The position numbers and the translations under genes were made by a program. A DNA stretch of 64,000 nucleotides from GCA-2688265 sp964527395. GTDB lineage: Archaea > Nanobdellota > Nanobdellia > Woesearchaeales > GW2011-AR9. This document shows, piece by piece, positions 14,439 to 22,567 of this stretch; position 1 is the stretch's first letter; every line of letters begins with the position of its first letter. Location: the NCBI GenBank assembly GCA_964527395.1, contig CAZGQD010000007.1, positions 1 through 64,000 of the forward strand, read 5' to 3'. Under the pieces are notes generated by a model. It was not told where the DNA came from and did no database searches. It saw nothing but the letters and a program-made list of their open reading frames with translations.

Positions 14439-16070
14439 TTAAAATTCTAATGGGAATTGCATACATAATCTTTTTACTTGAGCTGCAATCTGCTGGATCT
14501 CTGGATCTAACCTTGTTGCTTCGTTGAATTCTTTGAACTTCAGATCTTTATATTTTTCACTGATGTTCATTACTTGGTTGATCCATTGAGCAATACTTTG
14601 CATTTCTTGTTCTTTCATGCCCCTTGTAGTAATCCAAGGAGTTCCTAGTCTAAGGCCGCTTGGGTTCATAGGACTCCTTGTTTCTTGTGGAATAGTATTA
14701 TAATTTGAAACAATGCCAGCATGGTCAAGAGCTCTTGCGAATTTTCTTCCTATAACTGCTTTGTTTGTAAGGTCAATTAAGATTAAATGTTTGTCTGTTC
14801 CGCCAGAGACAATGTTAAAATTGAACTTTTGTAGTTCGTTGGCAAGGAATTGAGCGTTTTTTACTGTTTGAAATTGATCTTGTTTGAATTTATCTGTCAT
14901 TGCTTCTTTTAAACCAGCTGCAATACCAGCAATACAATGATTGAATGGGCCACCTAACAAGCCTGGAAGTACTGCTTTATTGATCTTCTTGATTAATTCT
15001 TCTTTGGCAAAGATTAGTGCTCCTCTCCCAGATCTTAATGTCTTATGAGTTGTTAGAGTTACAACGTCAGCAATACCTACTGGGCTTGGATTTGCTCCTG
15101 CACTGATTAACCCTGCTTCATGTGCGATGTCTGCTAGGTAGTAAGCTCCTACTTTGTTCGCGATTTGTCTCATTCTCTTGTAATTAATGTTTCTAGGATA
15201 AGCTGTACCGCCAGTAATGATTAGTTTTGGCTTTTGTAGAGTGGCAATTCTTTCAATTTCATCATAATCGAATTGTTTTGTTTCAGGATTGGTTTTGTAT
15301 GAGACACTATTGAAAATCTTTGAGGAGATGTTAACTTTGTTTGATCCACCGTAGTAAACTGACTTTTTTGGATCTGCTGGTTTTTTAGGAGTGTAAGACC
15401 AACCGTGTGAAAGATGTCCTCCGTCTGGAAGATACATACCCATAATATAATCTCCTATTTGTAATAAGGCTAAGTACACTGCTAAGTTTGCTGTTGAGCC
15501 CGATAATGCTTGAACGTTTACAGACCAGTCTTCTGGTAGATTGAAAGCTTGTTTTGCTCTATTTATTGCTAATTGTTCAATTTGATCAATGTATTTGTTA
15601 CCCTCATAGTATCTTCTTTTTACATTACCTTCAGAATATTTGTGAGCTAAGATTGATCCTGTTGCTTGTCTTACAGCTGTTGAGAAGAAGTTTTCACTTG
15701 GGATCATAGAAAGTTTGTTTTGTTGTCTTTGTTTTTCTTGCTGGATAAGGTTGTATAGTTCAGGATCTTGAGTTTCTAGATTGTTTTTATTTGTGTTTTG
15801 GATACTTGAATTTGTTTGGATATTTATTGATTCTTGTTGTTTTTGATTTACTTGATTAAATTCGCTACTTTGGATTGCTGTGGCAGTTTGAGCCATTTGA
15901 CTTACTACTTGTTCTTGATTAATTTGTGTTGGTTGAGAAACTTGTGCTTGCATATGTATCTGATTAGTTTGAAATTGTTGTGCTTGATTAGAATGTGGAT
16001 TATGTTCTTGATTTAGCTGAGTAGCTGCATCTTTTTGAGCTTGTGCACTTTTGATTGCTTCTTGGAACAT
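14439..16070 (-). CDS. glyA: Serine hydroxymethyltransferase with Gln/Asn-rich N-terminal extension
   Basis: Interconverts serine and glycine, loading one-carbon units on the folate-type cofactor. The enzyme proper starts near residue 101 (DPELYNLIQQ, then SMIPSENF) and contains the PLP-lysine motif THKTLRSGRG with K343. Ahead of it lie about 100 extra residues of which 38 are Gln or Asn, with no predicted fold; ordinary GlyA has about 420 residues against 543 here. The extension is continuous in frame with no stop. An internal start is possible but no obvious ATG with signals is seen. It heads the way into a minus-strand run of VOC, rpe and lipoprotein genes. Confidence 0.9.
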   Translation of the reverse strand: MFQEAIKSAQAQKDAATQLNQEHNPHSNQAQQFQTNQIHMQAQVSQPTQINQEQVVSQMAQTATAIQSSEFNQVNQKQQESINIQTNSSIQNTNKNNLETQDPELYNLIQQEKQRQQNKLSMIPSENFFSTAVRQATGSILAHKYSEGNVKRRYYEGNKYIDQIEQLAINRAKQAFNLPEDWSVNVQALSGSTANLAVYLALLQIGDYIMGMYLPDGGHLSHGWSYTPKKPADPKKSVYYGGSNKVNISSKIFNSVSYKTNPETKQFDYDEIERIATLQKPKLIITGGTAYPRNINYKRMRQIANKVGAYYLADIAHEAGLISAGANPSPVGIADVVTLTTHKTLRSGRGALIFAKEELIKKINKAVLPGLLGGPFNHCIAGIAAGLKEAMTDKFKQDQFQTVKNAQFLANELQKFNFNIVSGGTDKHLILIDLTNKAVIGRKFARALDHAGIVSNYNTIPQETRSPMNPSGLRLGTPWITTRGMKEQEMQSIAQWINQVMNISEKYKDLKFKEFNEATRLDPEIQQIAAQVKRLCMQFPLEF

Positions 16071-16094
16071 AATTTGCTATTTGCTCCTTTTTGT

Positions 16095-16517
16095 TTATAA
16101 GGATTGTTGGTGCTTAGAGGTTGCTTTTTGCTTGTTTAATTCTAAAAGATCCCATTTATTACCATATAAGTCTTTGAAAACTGCAACAATACCATAATCT
16201 TCTATTCTTGGCTGCTCTAAGAAATTTATTTTGTTATTTTTTAATGTTTGATAATCCTTTTGGAAATTGTTTGTTTGTAAAAATAAGAACACTCTGCCTC
16301 CAGTTTGATTGCCTATGAATTGTTTTTGTTCTTCATTTGCTGCTTTTGCTAATAAAAGGCTTGTTGAATACTTATTTGGTGAGACTAAAACCCAACGTTT
16401 GCGTTCAGAGATCTTTGTGTCTTCAATTAGAGTGAAGCCAAGCTTTTTTGTGTAATAATCTATTGCTTCATCATAGTCTCTAACTAAAACTGTTACGTAG
16501 GCTATAGATTTTGACAT
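16095..16517 (-). CDS. VOC/glyoxalase superfamily protein
   Basis: A single vicinal-oxygen-chelate domain of 140 residues: begins AYVTVLVRDYDEAIDYYTKKLGF and ends with FKDLYGNKWDLLE, the hallmarks of glyoxalase/dioxygenase-type folds. The terminal Glu is present as metal ligand, while the N-terminal His position is replaced. Substrate cannot be told. Same strand as glyA and rpe, with 24 bases to glyA. Confidence 0.75.
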   Translation of the reverse strand: MSKSIAYVTVLVRDYDEAIDYYTKKLGFTLIEDTKISERKRWVLVSPNKYSTSLLLAKAANEEQKQFIGNQTGGRVFLFLQTNNFQKDYQTLKNNKINFLEQPRIEDYGIVAVFKDLYGNKWDLLELNKQKATSKHQQSL

Positions 16518-16582
16518 TTGTATGAAATTTTGTTGATAGGATTTATAAAGCTGTCTTTATTATTATTATTTTTTCATTAGAT

Positions 16583-17281
16583 TTATCTTTTGCCTTCTTC
16601 AATAGAACTTTTTAGTAAACTTATTGGGACTTTATAATTATCATCTCTATGTTCTGGGTCGAATGTGGCTGAACCTGCTACAAAAAGGTTTGCACCTCCC
16701 CTAGAAGCTTGATATGCTGAAGACTGACTAGATTCACCATGTTTATAATGAATACCACCATCTACTTCTATATCTAAATCAGGAAATCTGTCTCTTAGAT
16801 AACGTATATCTTCCAAAACTCCAGGAATGAATTTTTGGTTACCAAAACCTGGATTTACTGTCATAAGTAATACATAATCAGCAACTTCTTCAAAGATATA
16901 ATCTGCTATTGCTCTTGGGTTTGTGCCTGGATTTAATGCAACACCAGCATTAACACCTTTTTTTTTAATTCCATTTAAAATGCCATCCAAATGCGAAGTT
17001 GTTTCACAATGTACGGAAAGATAATCAAGTCCAGTATCACAATAAGCACCAACCCACTTATCTGGATTACTAATCATAAGATGGCCATCTAATGGGAGAT
17101 CCGTAGCCTTTCTTATTTGTCTAATAAGGGGCAATCCGAAAGTTAAATTATCTACAAAGTGACCGTCCATTACGTCCAAGTGAATCCCATCTGCGCCGCC
17201 TTGTTCAAGTCTTTCAATCTCAGAACGTAGATCTAAAAAATTTGCAGATAATAAAGATGGAAATAATTTTCTTTCAAGCAT
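16583..17281 (-). CDS. rpe: Ribulose-phosphate 3-epimerase
   Basis: Interconverts ribulose 5-phosphate and xylulose 5-phosphate. The TIM-barrel metal and catalytic set is visible: SLLSANF, then HLDVMDGHF (H34, D36, D39), H67 in DGHLMI, VNPGFGNQKF, and EVDGGI with the second catalytic Asp. Length 232 is typical. It supplies the step between gnd (52494) and the transketolase at the window end. Confidence 0.92.
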   Translation of the reverse strand: MLERKLFPSLLSANFLDLRSEIERLEQGGADGIHLDVMDGHFVDNLTFGLPLIRQIRKATDLPLDGHLMISNPDKWVGAYCDTGLDYLSVHCETTSHLDGILNGIKKKGVNAGVALNPGTNPRAIADYIFEEVADYVLLMTVNPGFGNQKFIPGVLEDIRYLRDRFPDLDIEVDGGIHYKHGESSQSSAYQASRGGANLFVAGSATFDPEHRDDNYKVPISLLKSSIEEGKR

Positions 17282-17303
17282 TTTTATACCTCTTGTGTTG
17301 TTG

Positions 17304-18401
17304 TTACCTGACTCTTCTTTGGGAGACTAGCTTCTTTAGGTCGCTTCCGCTGCCTTGTTGCCAATGACTCGGTCTGTTACCGTCACCTTCTAAATTGTCC
17401 CAAAAGTATTCATGGTTGTAGTAATACCAAACCTGTCTTACAGGGAACTGGTGGTATTTGAAATAAGTATAAGGAATGTCGCTTGCTCTTGTAACTGTGT
17501 CTGTTGATTCATCGTAGTAAGCACCTGCAGTTGCATCAATCACAAACCATTGGTCGTCATCTTCATCATAATATTCTACCCAAGCGTGGCCACCAACTGT
17601 ACCATCAAAATCAACTAGGCCTAAAGTTACTCTTACGTTTTCAGAATCTATGCCTGAAGCAATCATTAAGGATGCCAAAGTGTTTGCTTGTTCACTACAG
17701 TCACTTGCATAATCACCAGGGCTTGGGTTAGTACTCATACTCGGAGTCTCTGTGAGGAACTCTTCAGGGTAGAACCAATACTCTACTTGGCCATTTAGAA
17801 CTTCTTCTGAGACCCAAATCCAAGTTAGGGCTTCATCATAGATTGATTGTAAATCGTTTGCTGTTTGTTCTTCTAAGTCTTGTACAGCATCGGTGTCAGG
17901 TTGAACATAAGATTGGTATGATGAAAGGATAGTAATATCACCAGGATCTTGCTGCTGTTCTTCTGCACGTTTGTTTTTTAAGTATTCTTTTAGATCTTCA
18001 ATATCACTTACATCTGCGTTATCTAAGGATTTTTGGAACTTTCGGTCTCTGATCTTTTGAGTTGTTTCGTCTTCTAGAGATTTTTCAATGTTTTCAAGTA
18101 ATGTTTCTAGTTGGTTTTCATTTACAAACCTAAGCATACATTCGTTATCTCTTACGCTTTTTATTTCTGGTACTGGTATTGTTATTTGATACACATCAAA
18201 CTTTTCTGCGTCTACCTTTAGAACTGGCTCATAGTTACTTAAGTCCAATGCATCACAAGAGTCTTGGACTTGTACATAGATTGTTTGTTCACCCTTAGTA
18301 GCTTTTTGGCTAACTGGATCTGGGCTGCATGCAGTAATCAATAGAATGATTAGTGTAAATGATAGAATTGTGAATAGTGGTTTTAGACGTTTTATGGCCA
18401 T
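17304..18401 (-). CDS. Transglutaminase-like lipoprotein
   Basis: An exported lipoprotein (lipobox ITAC, Cys25) with a coiled, charged middle region (about 90-150) and a C-terminal transglutaminase/peptidase-like domain. Its catalytic triad is visible as C235 (YASDCSEQA), H272 (GGHAWVEY) and D289 (FVIDATAG). Such domains cleave or cross-link peptides outside the cell. 22 bases upstream of rpe on the same strand, but the functions look unrelated. Confidence 0.82.
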   Translation of the reverse strand: MAIKRLKPLFTILSFTLIILLITACSPDPVSQKATKGEQTIYVQVQDSCDALDLSNYEPVLKVDAEKFDVYQITIPVPEIKSVRDNECMLRFVNENQLETLLENIEKSLEDETTQKIRDRKFQKSLDNADVSDIEDLKEYLKNKRAEEQQQDPGDITILSSYQSYVQPDTDAVQDLEEQTANDLQSIYDEALTWIWVSEEVLNGQVEYWFYPEEFLTETPSMSTNPSPGDYASDCSEQANTLASLMIASGIDSENVRVTLGLVDFDGTVGGHAWVEYYDEDDDQWFVIDATAGAYYDESTDTVTRASDIPYTYFKYHQFPVRQVWYYYNHEYFWDNLEGDGNRPSHWQQGSGSDLKKLVSQRRVR

Positions 18402-18528
18402 GTTTCTTTGTTTGTTGGTTTTTGCTTAAAAAACTTTTGTACTTTGAGTTATTTTGTGTTTGTTTTGTGATAGTTATTTTAGAGTTGCTAAATCATTTTA
18501 ACTGAAAATTGAGCAAAAATATATTTAT

Positions 18529-19089
18529 ATGGGTGAAAAAGTGCAAAAAACTAGAATTTCTGCGGAACAGATACAATTTGAAAGGCTTAAGGTTGACCAC
18601 GATGTTTCTAATTTTGAGTCTTATGAGCAAGAATTAGTTGATTTTCTGCAAGAAGATGCTTTAGATAACCAAAAAAAGCAAATTTCGGTGACCTACTTGT
18701 GTTTTTTGAGAACAGATGAATTGATTGGTTATGTAACTTTATCAGATGATAGAATTAAGTTAGAAGGAGGGCTTAGACAAAGATTTTTGGGAAAAGGAAT
18801 CCCTTATAGAGCATTGCCTGCTTTGAAAATTGGTCGTTTATGTGTTGATAATAAGTTTATTAGAAGAGGAGTTGGGACTTTGATCATGGCCTTTGCAACA
18901 AATGTGGCCGAAAACATATTTTCAGACTATTCAGGCTGTAGGTTTGTTGTTTTGGATGCAAAAAGAAATGAAGAAAATGATGTTGTTAGGTTTTACCAGA
19001 GAATTGGGTTCAAAATTATTAGAGAAAAGAAAAAAGGCAATAGTCCAATGTATTTAGACTTAGTTAATAACCTTAAATTTAGTATTTAG
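18529..19089 (+). CDS. GNAT acetyltransferase, TacT-like, copy 1
   Basis: An acetyl-CoA-dependent N-acetyltransferase fold. The acetyl-CoA loop is seen at LKIGRLCVDNKFIRRGVGT (about 104-122: R-R-G-V-G), followed by the helix and the VVLDAKRN ... FYQRIGF end block. The A-L-K-I-G-R-L order resembles GNAT toxins that acetylate aminoacyl-tRNA (TacT type). Its last 30 bases overlap, tail to tail, a 50-residue gene on the other strand. A close paralogue with the same partner follows at 19386. Toxin function is inferred, not shown. Confidence 0.75.
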   Translation: MGEKVQKTRISAEQIQFERLKVDHDVSNFESYEQELVDFLQEDALDNQKKQISVTYLCFLRTDELIGYVTLSDDRIKLEGGLRQRFLGKGIPYRALPALKIGRLCVDNKFIRRGVGTLIMAFATNVAENIFSDYSGCRFVVLDAKRNEENDVVRFYQRIGFKIIREKKKGNSPMYLDLVNNLKFSI

Positions 19090-19212
19090 GGCTTTTTTAA
19101 TGAAAGCAATACGTCTTGGATCAGGATTAGTCTCCTCTTTTCTCATTTTTTCTATGAATTTGTATGCTTCTTTGCCCCTTAAGGTAGGAGTTGCTTCAAT
19201 TGGTTTTGCCAT
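19060..19212 (-). CDS. 50-residue protein convergent with GNAT copy 1 (candidate antitoxin)
   Basis: A short gene of 50 codons. The product begins MAKPIEATPTL and has the block NPDPRRIAFIKKAL. The second copy at 19927-20079 keeps both blocks exactly or nearly so, while the middle has changed, the pattern of a protein under selection. It overlaps the GNAT 3' end by 30 bases, so the two transcripts are antisense over that stretch. No DNA-binding motif is evident. An antitoxin role is an inference from pairing and co-duplication. Confidence 0.65.
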   Translation of the reverse strand: MAKPIEATPTLRGKEAYKFIEKMRKEETNPDPRRIAFIKKALNTKFKVIN

Positions 19213-19255
19213 AGTTTGTTTATAGGAAGTGTTTTTTAATAAAAGTTTCTATTGA

Positions 19256-19313
19256 GTAACTTTCTCTTGAAGATAGTAAGTTCAAACTCACCTTTGTCTT
19301 GCGTTGATTCTCT
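19256..19313 (-). pseudogene. Remnant of the folA 3' end
   Basis: Bases 19281-19310 match 20161-20190, inside intact folA, at 29 of 30 positions. Read on the minus strand they encode ESTQDKGEFEL, the C-terminal part of dihydrofolate reductase, with no gene around them. This is the scar left when the GNAT/mini-gene unit was duplicated next to folA. Confidence 0.8.
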
Positions 19314-19385
19314 GCTTTTATTGCTTTAAAACACACAATTGAGTATCTAAATTCTTTTAATGAAGTGACTTACAAGACTATTTTG

Positions 19386-19934
19386 ATGGTCGAAGAAAGA
19401 ACAAAAGTGAAGATCACTGTTGATCAAATACAAATTGAAGTGATCAATGAAGATTATGATGTAACTAGGTTTAGGTCTTATGAAAATGATTTAGCTAAGT
19501 TCTTAGTTGAAGATGCACTTGATAATCAAAAACAGTTCCTATCTTTGACATTTTTGTGGTTTTTTGAAGGCAGATTGGTGTCTTATATTACCATATTAAA
19601 TGATAAAATCAATCTTAAAGGAGATTTGAAAGATTTCTTTAAGCAAAAAGGCATCCATTATGGCTCTCTTCCAGCTTTGAAAATTGGTCGTTTGTGTGTA
19701 GATGACAGATTTGTTAGAAGAGGACTTGGTAAATTAATGATTCAGTCAGCCATTTCTATTGCTAATAAGCTAAATACTAGTTGGTCTGGGTGTAGATTCA
19801 TTACGTTAGATGCAAAAAGAAACGATAATCCTAGTAAAGATCCACTCAATTTCTATAAAAAACAAGGATTTAAGGTTTTGAAAGAGAAGAATGGAAGCAC
19901 TACACCAATGTTTCTTGACTTGAAACTTATTTAG
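19386..19934 (+). CDS. GNAT acetyltransferase, TacT-like, copy 2
   Basis: A paralogue of the 18529 gene along the whole length: LPALKIGRLCVD, RRGLGKLM, WSGCRFITLDAKRN and the FYKKQGF end block. ATG 19386 is chosen over GTG 19365 because the product then aligns with copy 1 from the first residue. It overlaps its own convergent 50-residue gene by 8 bases. The LDAKRND insertion before the last helix differs slightly from copy 1. Predicted acetyltransferase toxin or metabolic GNAT. Confidence 0.75.
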   Translation: MVEERTKVKITVDQIQIEVINEDYDVTRFRSYENDLAKFLVEDALDNQKQFLSLTFLWFFEGRLVSYITILNDKINLKGDLKDFFKQKGIHYGSLPALKIGRLCVDDRFVRRGLGKLMIQSAISIANKLNTSWSGCRFITLDAKRNDNPSKDPLNFYKKQGFKVLKEKNGSTTPMFLDLKLI

Positions 19935-20079
19935 GAAAATTGAACTTAATGTTTAAAGCTTCTCTGATAAATGCAATACGTCTTGGATCAGGGTTAGTTT
20001 CTTCTTTAATCATGTTTTCTATGAAACGTTTAGCATCTTCTCCTTCTAATGTAGGTGTTGCTTCAATTGGTTTTGCCAT
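19927..20079 (-). CDS. 50-residue protein convergent with GNAT copy 2 (candidate antitoxin)
   Basis: Same length as the 19060-19212 gene. Identical N-terminus (MAKPIEATPTL) and the block EETNPDPRRIAFI; the differences are concentrated in the middle and at the last residues. It lies between GNAT copy 2 and the intact folA, whose stop is about 37 bases downstream of the mini-gene start. A plus-strand frame over the same bases is only its antisense shadow. Confidence 0.65.
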   Translation of the reverse strand: MAKPIEATPTLEGEDAKRFIENMIKEETNPDPRRIAFIREALNIKFNFPK

Positions 20080-20115
20080 AATTTGTTTATATGGTGTGTT
20101 TTTTAATAAATATTT

Positions 20116-20664
20116 CTATTGATTTGTTATTATTGTGTCTTTCTTTTTGAAAATAGTCAGCTCAAACTCACCTTTGTCTTGCGTTGATTCTTCTTTCCAA
20201 GCGTTCCAATTAATTTCTGGGAACTTAGTGTTACCTTCATATTCATGCTTTATAAAGGAGATGTGCATTGTGTCTGCGTATTGTTCTAAAAGTTTGTATA
20301 TTTGAGCTCCACCAATGATGAAGATGTCTTTTTCGTGGGTTTTGGCTAGTTGGATGGCTTCTTCTGGTGAGTTTGCTATCTCTAATTTCGAGCATAGCTC
20401 TCTTGACTTGGCTCTTTCATCGCCAAGTATTGCTTCATTTGTGTCTGCTTGATTCCAGCTTCTGGAGAGAATGATATTTACTCTGTTTGGGAGAGGTCTG
20501 AACTTTTTTGGGATTGATTCGTAGGTTTTTCTACCCATGATAACTACACTATTGTTTGTTAAAAGTTTGAAGTTCTTTAAGTCTGCTGGGATGTTCCAAG
20601 GAAGTTTGTTGTCTTTACCAATGATTTTGTGGGTTTTAGTCATAGCAGCTATAATTGAGATCAT
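20116..20664 (-). CDS. folA: Dihydrofolate reductase
   Basis: Reduces dihydrofolate to tetrahydrofolate with NADPH. Motifs: SIIAAMTKTHKIIGKDNKLPWNIPAD split over the substrate loop (residues 3-28, with LPW at 21-23), the NADPH-binding VVIMGRKTYESI (about 40-51), the NVILSR-type strand (about 63-67) and IFIIGGAQIY (about 113-122). 182 residues, slightly long because of an insertion at about 73-92. It lies downstream of thyA on the same strand with one unknown gene between; needed because ThyA oxidises the folate. Confidence 0.92.
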   Translation of the reverse strand: MISIIAAMTKTHKIIGKDNKLPWNIPADLKNFKLLTNNSVVIMGRKTYESIPKKFRPLPNRVNIILSRSWNQADTNEAILGDERAKSRELCSKLEIANSPEEAIQLAKTHEKDIFIIGGAQIYKLLEQYADTMHISFIKHEYEGNTKFPEINWNAWKEESTQDKGEFELTIFKKKDTIITNQ

Positions 20665-20732
20665 GTGTTTGAGGTTGTTTGGGTTGTTTATAAAGGTGCT
20701 TGTGGAAAAGAGGGAAATTAAAAAGATAGAAT

Positions 20733-21488
20733 TTAGTAATCTGCAAATGGATTTGGCAATGAATTAACTCTTTCTTTTTCCCTCCATCTTTGGTAAGCAT
20801 TTCTTAATAAGCTAATCCCTTCATCACCTTTAAAGATTAATTCAAAATCAATAGGAAATGTTGAATTAGGGTCCCTATCTCTGAAAACATAATTGTATGT
20901 CCCTAACTCAACGTACTCCTTTTCAAAGGCAGTTTTCAATTCATCTTTGGTTAAAACGAATCTAACTAATCTCTTATAATTAGGATCATTCACAAATTCA
21001 TCAGTAGTATTAAAATAACTTGTATGAACAGAATCATGCCAAAAAAGATCATGACTTGAACCTAAATCTGAACTGCTTTCACCCCATTTTATTACTTCTT
21101 CTTCAGACAATACTCTCGTTAAAATTATTTCATCTTTAAAGTTTTCTAATAAGTACATATTTATTGGTTTTGGAGTTAAGTTTTCAATTGTTCCATTGAT
21201 TTTATAGATAGAATATTGAGATTTTTTATTAGAAGTGTGAGTTCCCAAAGGTATAAGATGGCCGTTATACTCAAGGAAACTTCTATTTCTTCTTAAAGAT
21301 CTTCCAAATCTCTTTACAGTAATATCGACATGGTGGGTTCTTCTACCATGCTGAAGATCCAATAGTCTATTTCTACTGTCCCTAATTGTATCAGTTACCC
21401 AATATCTTACTATTTCTTGTGATTCAGAATTAGATACTCCAAATAAATGCCAATTGTTATTTATTATGTCAAAAAGACTTAAACCCAT
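20733..21488 (-). CDS. Hypothetical protein, 251 residues, between folA and thyA
   Basis: A soluble protein with many Arg, Asn and aromatic residues and no recognised family. Notable segments are RRTHHVDITVKRFGR (about 49-63) and GSSHDLFWHDSVHTSY (about 142-157). Same strand as thyA (53 bases upstream) and folA (68 bases downstream), so likely cotranscribed, but nothing ties it to folate chemistry. Confidence 0.55.
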   Translation of the reverse strand: MGLSLFDIINNNWHLFGVSNSESQEIVRYWVTDTIRDSRNRLLDLQHGRRTHHVDITVKRFGRSLRRNRSFLEYNGHLIPLGTHTSNKKSQYSIYKINGTIENLTPKPINMYLLENFKDEIILTRVLSEEEVIKWGESSSDLGSSHDLFWHDSVHTSYFNTTDEFVNDPNYKRLVRFVLTKDELKTAFEKEYVELGTYNYVFRDRDPNSTFPIDFELIFKGDEGISLLRNAYQRWREKERVNSLPNPFADY

Positions 21489-21541
21489 TTAACCCGTAAA
21501 AAGAGACAGTTTTTAAAAATATATCTTCAATTTGCTTTAAA

Positions 21542-22441
21542 TCAAACAGAAATTGGAGCTTTAATAGGTGGATGAGGGTCGTAGTTCTCTACTTTGATGT
21601 CTTCGAAAGTAATGTCAAACAGATTTGTCTTGTCTTTGTTGATTGTTAGATTTGGAAGTGGTCTTGGCTGTCTTTGCAGCTGTTCTCTTGTTTGGTCTAA
21701 ATGGTTCAAATATAGATGCACATCGCCGCCAGTCCAAACAAAAGTGCCTGGTTCTAAGCCGCAGTGTCTTGCAACCATAATAGTAAGAAGTGCGTAAGAA
21801 GCAATATTGAAAGGTACGCCTAAGAAGACATCGCAACTTCTTTGGTATAATTGGCAAGATAGTTTTTTGTTTGTTACATTGAATTGGAATAGGCAATGGC
21901 AAGGTGGTAAGAGCATGTTTTGGATCTGAGTTGGGTTCCAAGCACAAATAATCATTCTTCTACTATGTGGGCTTTGTTTGATTAGTTCCAAAGTGTTTTT
22001 TAATTGGTCAACACCGTTAAAATCACGCCACTGTTTACCGTAAACAGGACCAACATCGCCCCATTTCTTTGCGAACTCTTCGTTTGTCTTGATTTGTTCT
22101 AGATACTCTTTCATTCTTGCTTTCCAAGCTTCACTGTATTTAGGATAGAGTTCTTCCAAATTATTTTGTTTTAAGAAATTTTGATAAGGCCATTCGTTCC
22201 AAATGTTTACTTTGTTTTCCACTAAGTATTTGATGTTGGTGTCGCCCTTTATAAACCACAACAGTTCGTGTGTTATTGCTCTCATGTAAGTCTTTTTGGT
22301 AGTTAGAAGTGGAAAACCTTTGCTAAGATCAAAGCGCATCTGGTAACCAAAAGTGCCTAAAGTGCCAGTACCCGTTCTGTCTTCTTTTTTCTCGCCGTTT
22401 TCTAGGACGTGTTTAAGTAAATCTAAGTATTGTTGAACCAT
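21542..22441 (-). CDS. thyA: Thymidylate synthase ThyA
   Basis: Converts dUMP to dTMP using methylene-tetrahydrofolate. Visible motifs: DRTGTGT (21-27), the phosphate-binding RR at 161-162, the nucleophile C181 in LPPCHC, QRSCDVFLGVPFN, and the C-terminal IKAPISV. Length 299, with an insertion at about 85-125. Many archaea use ThyX or a different cofactor instead, so ThyA with folA argues for real folates. Transcribed away from folC. Confidence 0.95.
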   Translation of the reverse strand: MVQQYLDLLKHVLENGEKKEDRTGTGTLGTFGYQMRFDLSKGFPLLTTKKTYMRAITHELLWFIKGDTNIKYLVENKVNIWNEWPYQNFLKQNNLEELYPKYSEAWKARMKEYLEQIKTNEEFAKKWGDVGPVYGKQWRDFNGVDQLKNTLELIKQSPHSRRMIICAWNPTQIQNMLLPPCHCLFQFNVTNKKLSCQLYQRSCDVFLGVPFNIASYALLTIMVARHCGLEPGTFVWTGGDVHLYLNHLDQTREQLQRQPRPLPNLTINKDKTNLFDITFEDIKVENYDPHPPIKAPISV

Positions 22442-22554
22442 TTTTGCAGCTTCTTTAGCTTGTTTTTGAGTTTAGTATTTAAATGGATTATGGTGCTGTG
22501 GGATAGAAGTGGAAAGAGTAATATTTTTAAGAGGTTAATTTATATATTGTTTAA

Positions 22555-22566
22555 GGTTCGCCTAAT
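22555..22566 (+). repeat. Variant of the 14-base repeat at the folC start (R1i)
   Basis: GGTTCGCCTAAT directly before ATG 22568: the first half matches the repeat, the second has diverged. TTTATATATT about 20-29 bases before the ATG is the TATA box, so the repeat-like element lies across the transcription start. Confidence 0.4.
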
Positions 22567-22567
22567 A

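Noticed and set aside
19940..20122. 60-codon plus-strand frame downstream of GNAT copy 2
   Set aside because: It is the antisense of the 50-residue mini-gene whose minus-strand frame is conserved between both module copies.
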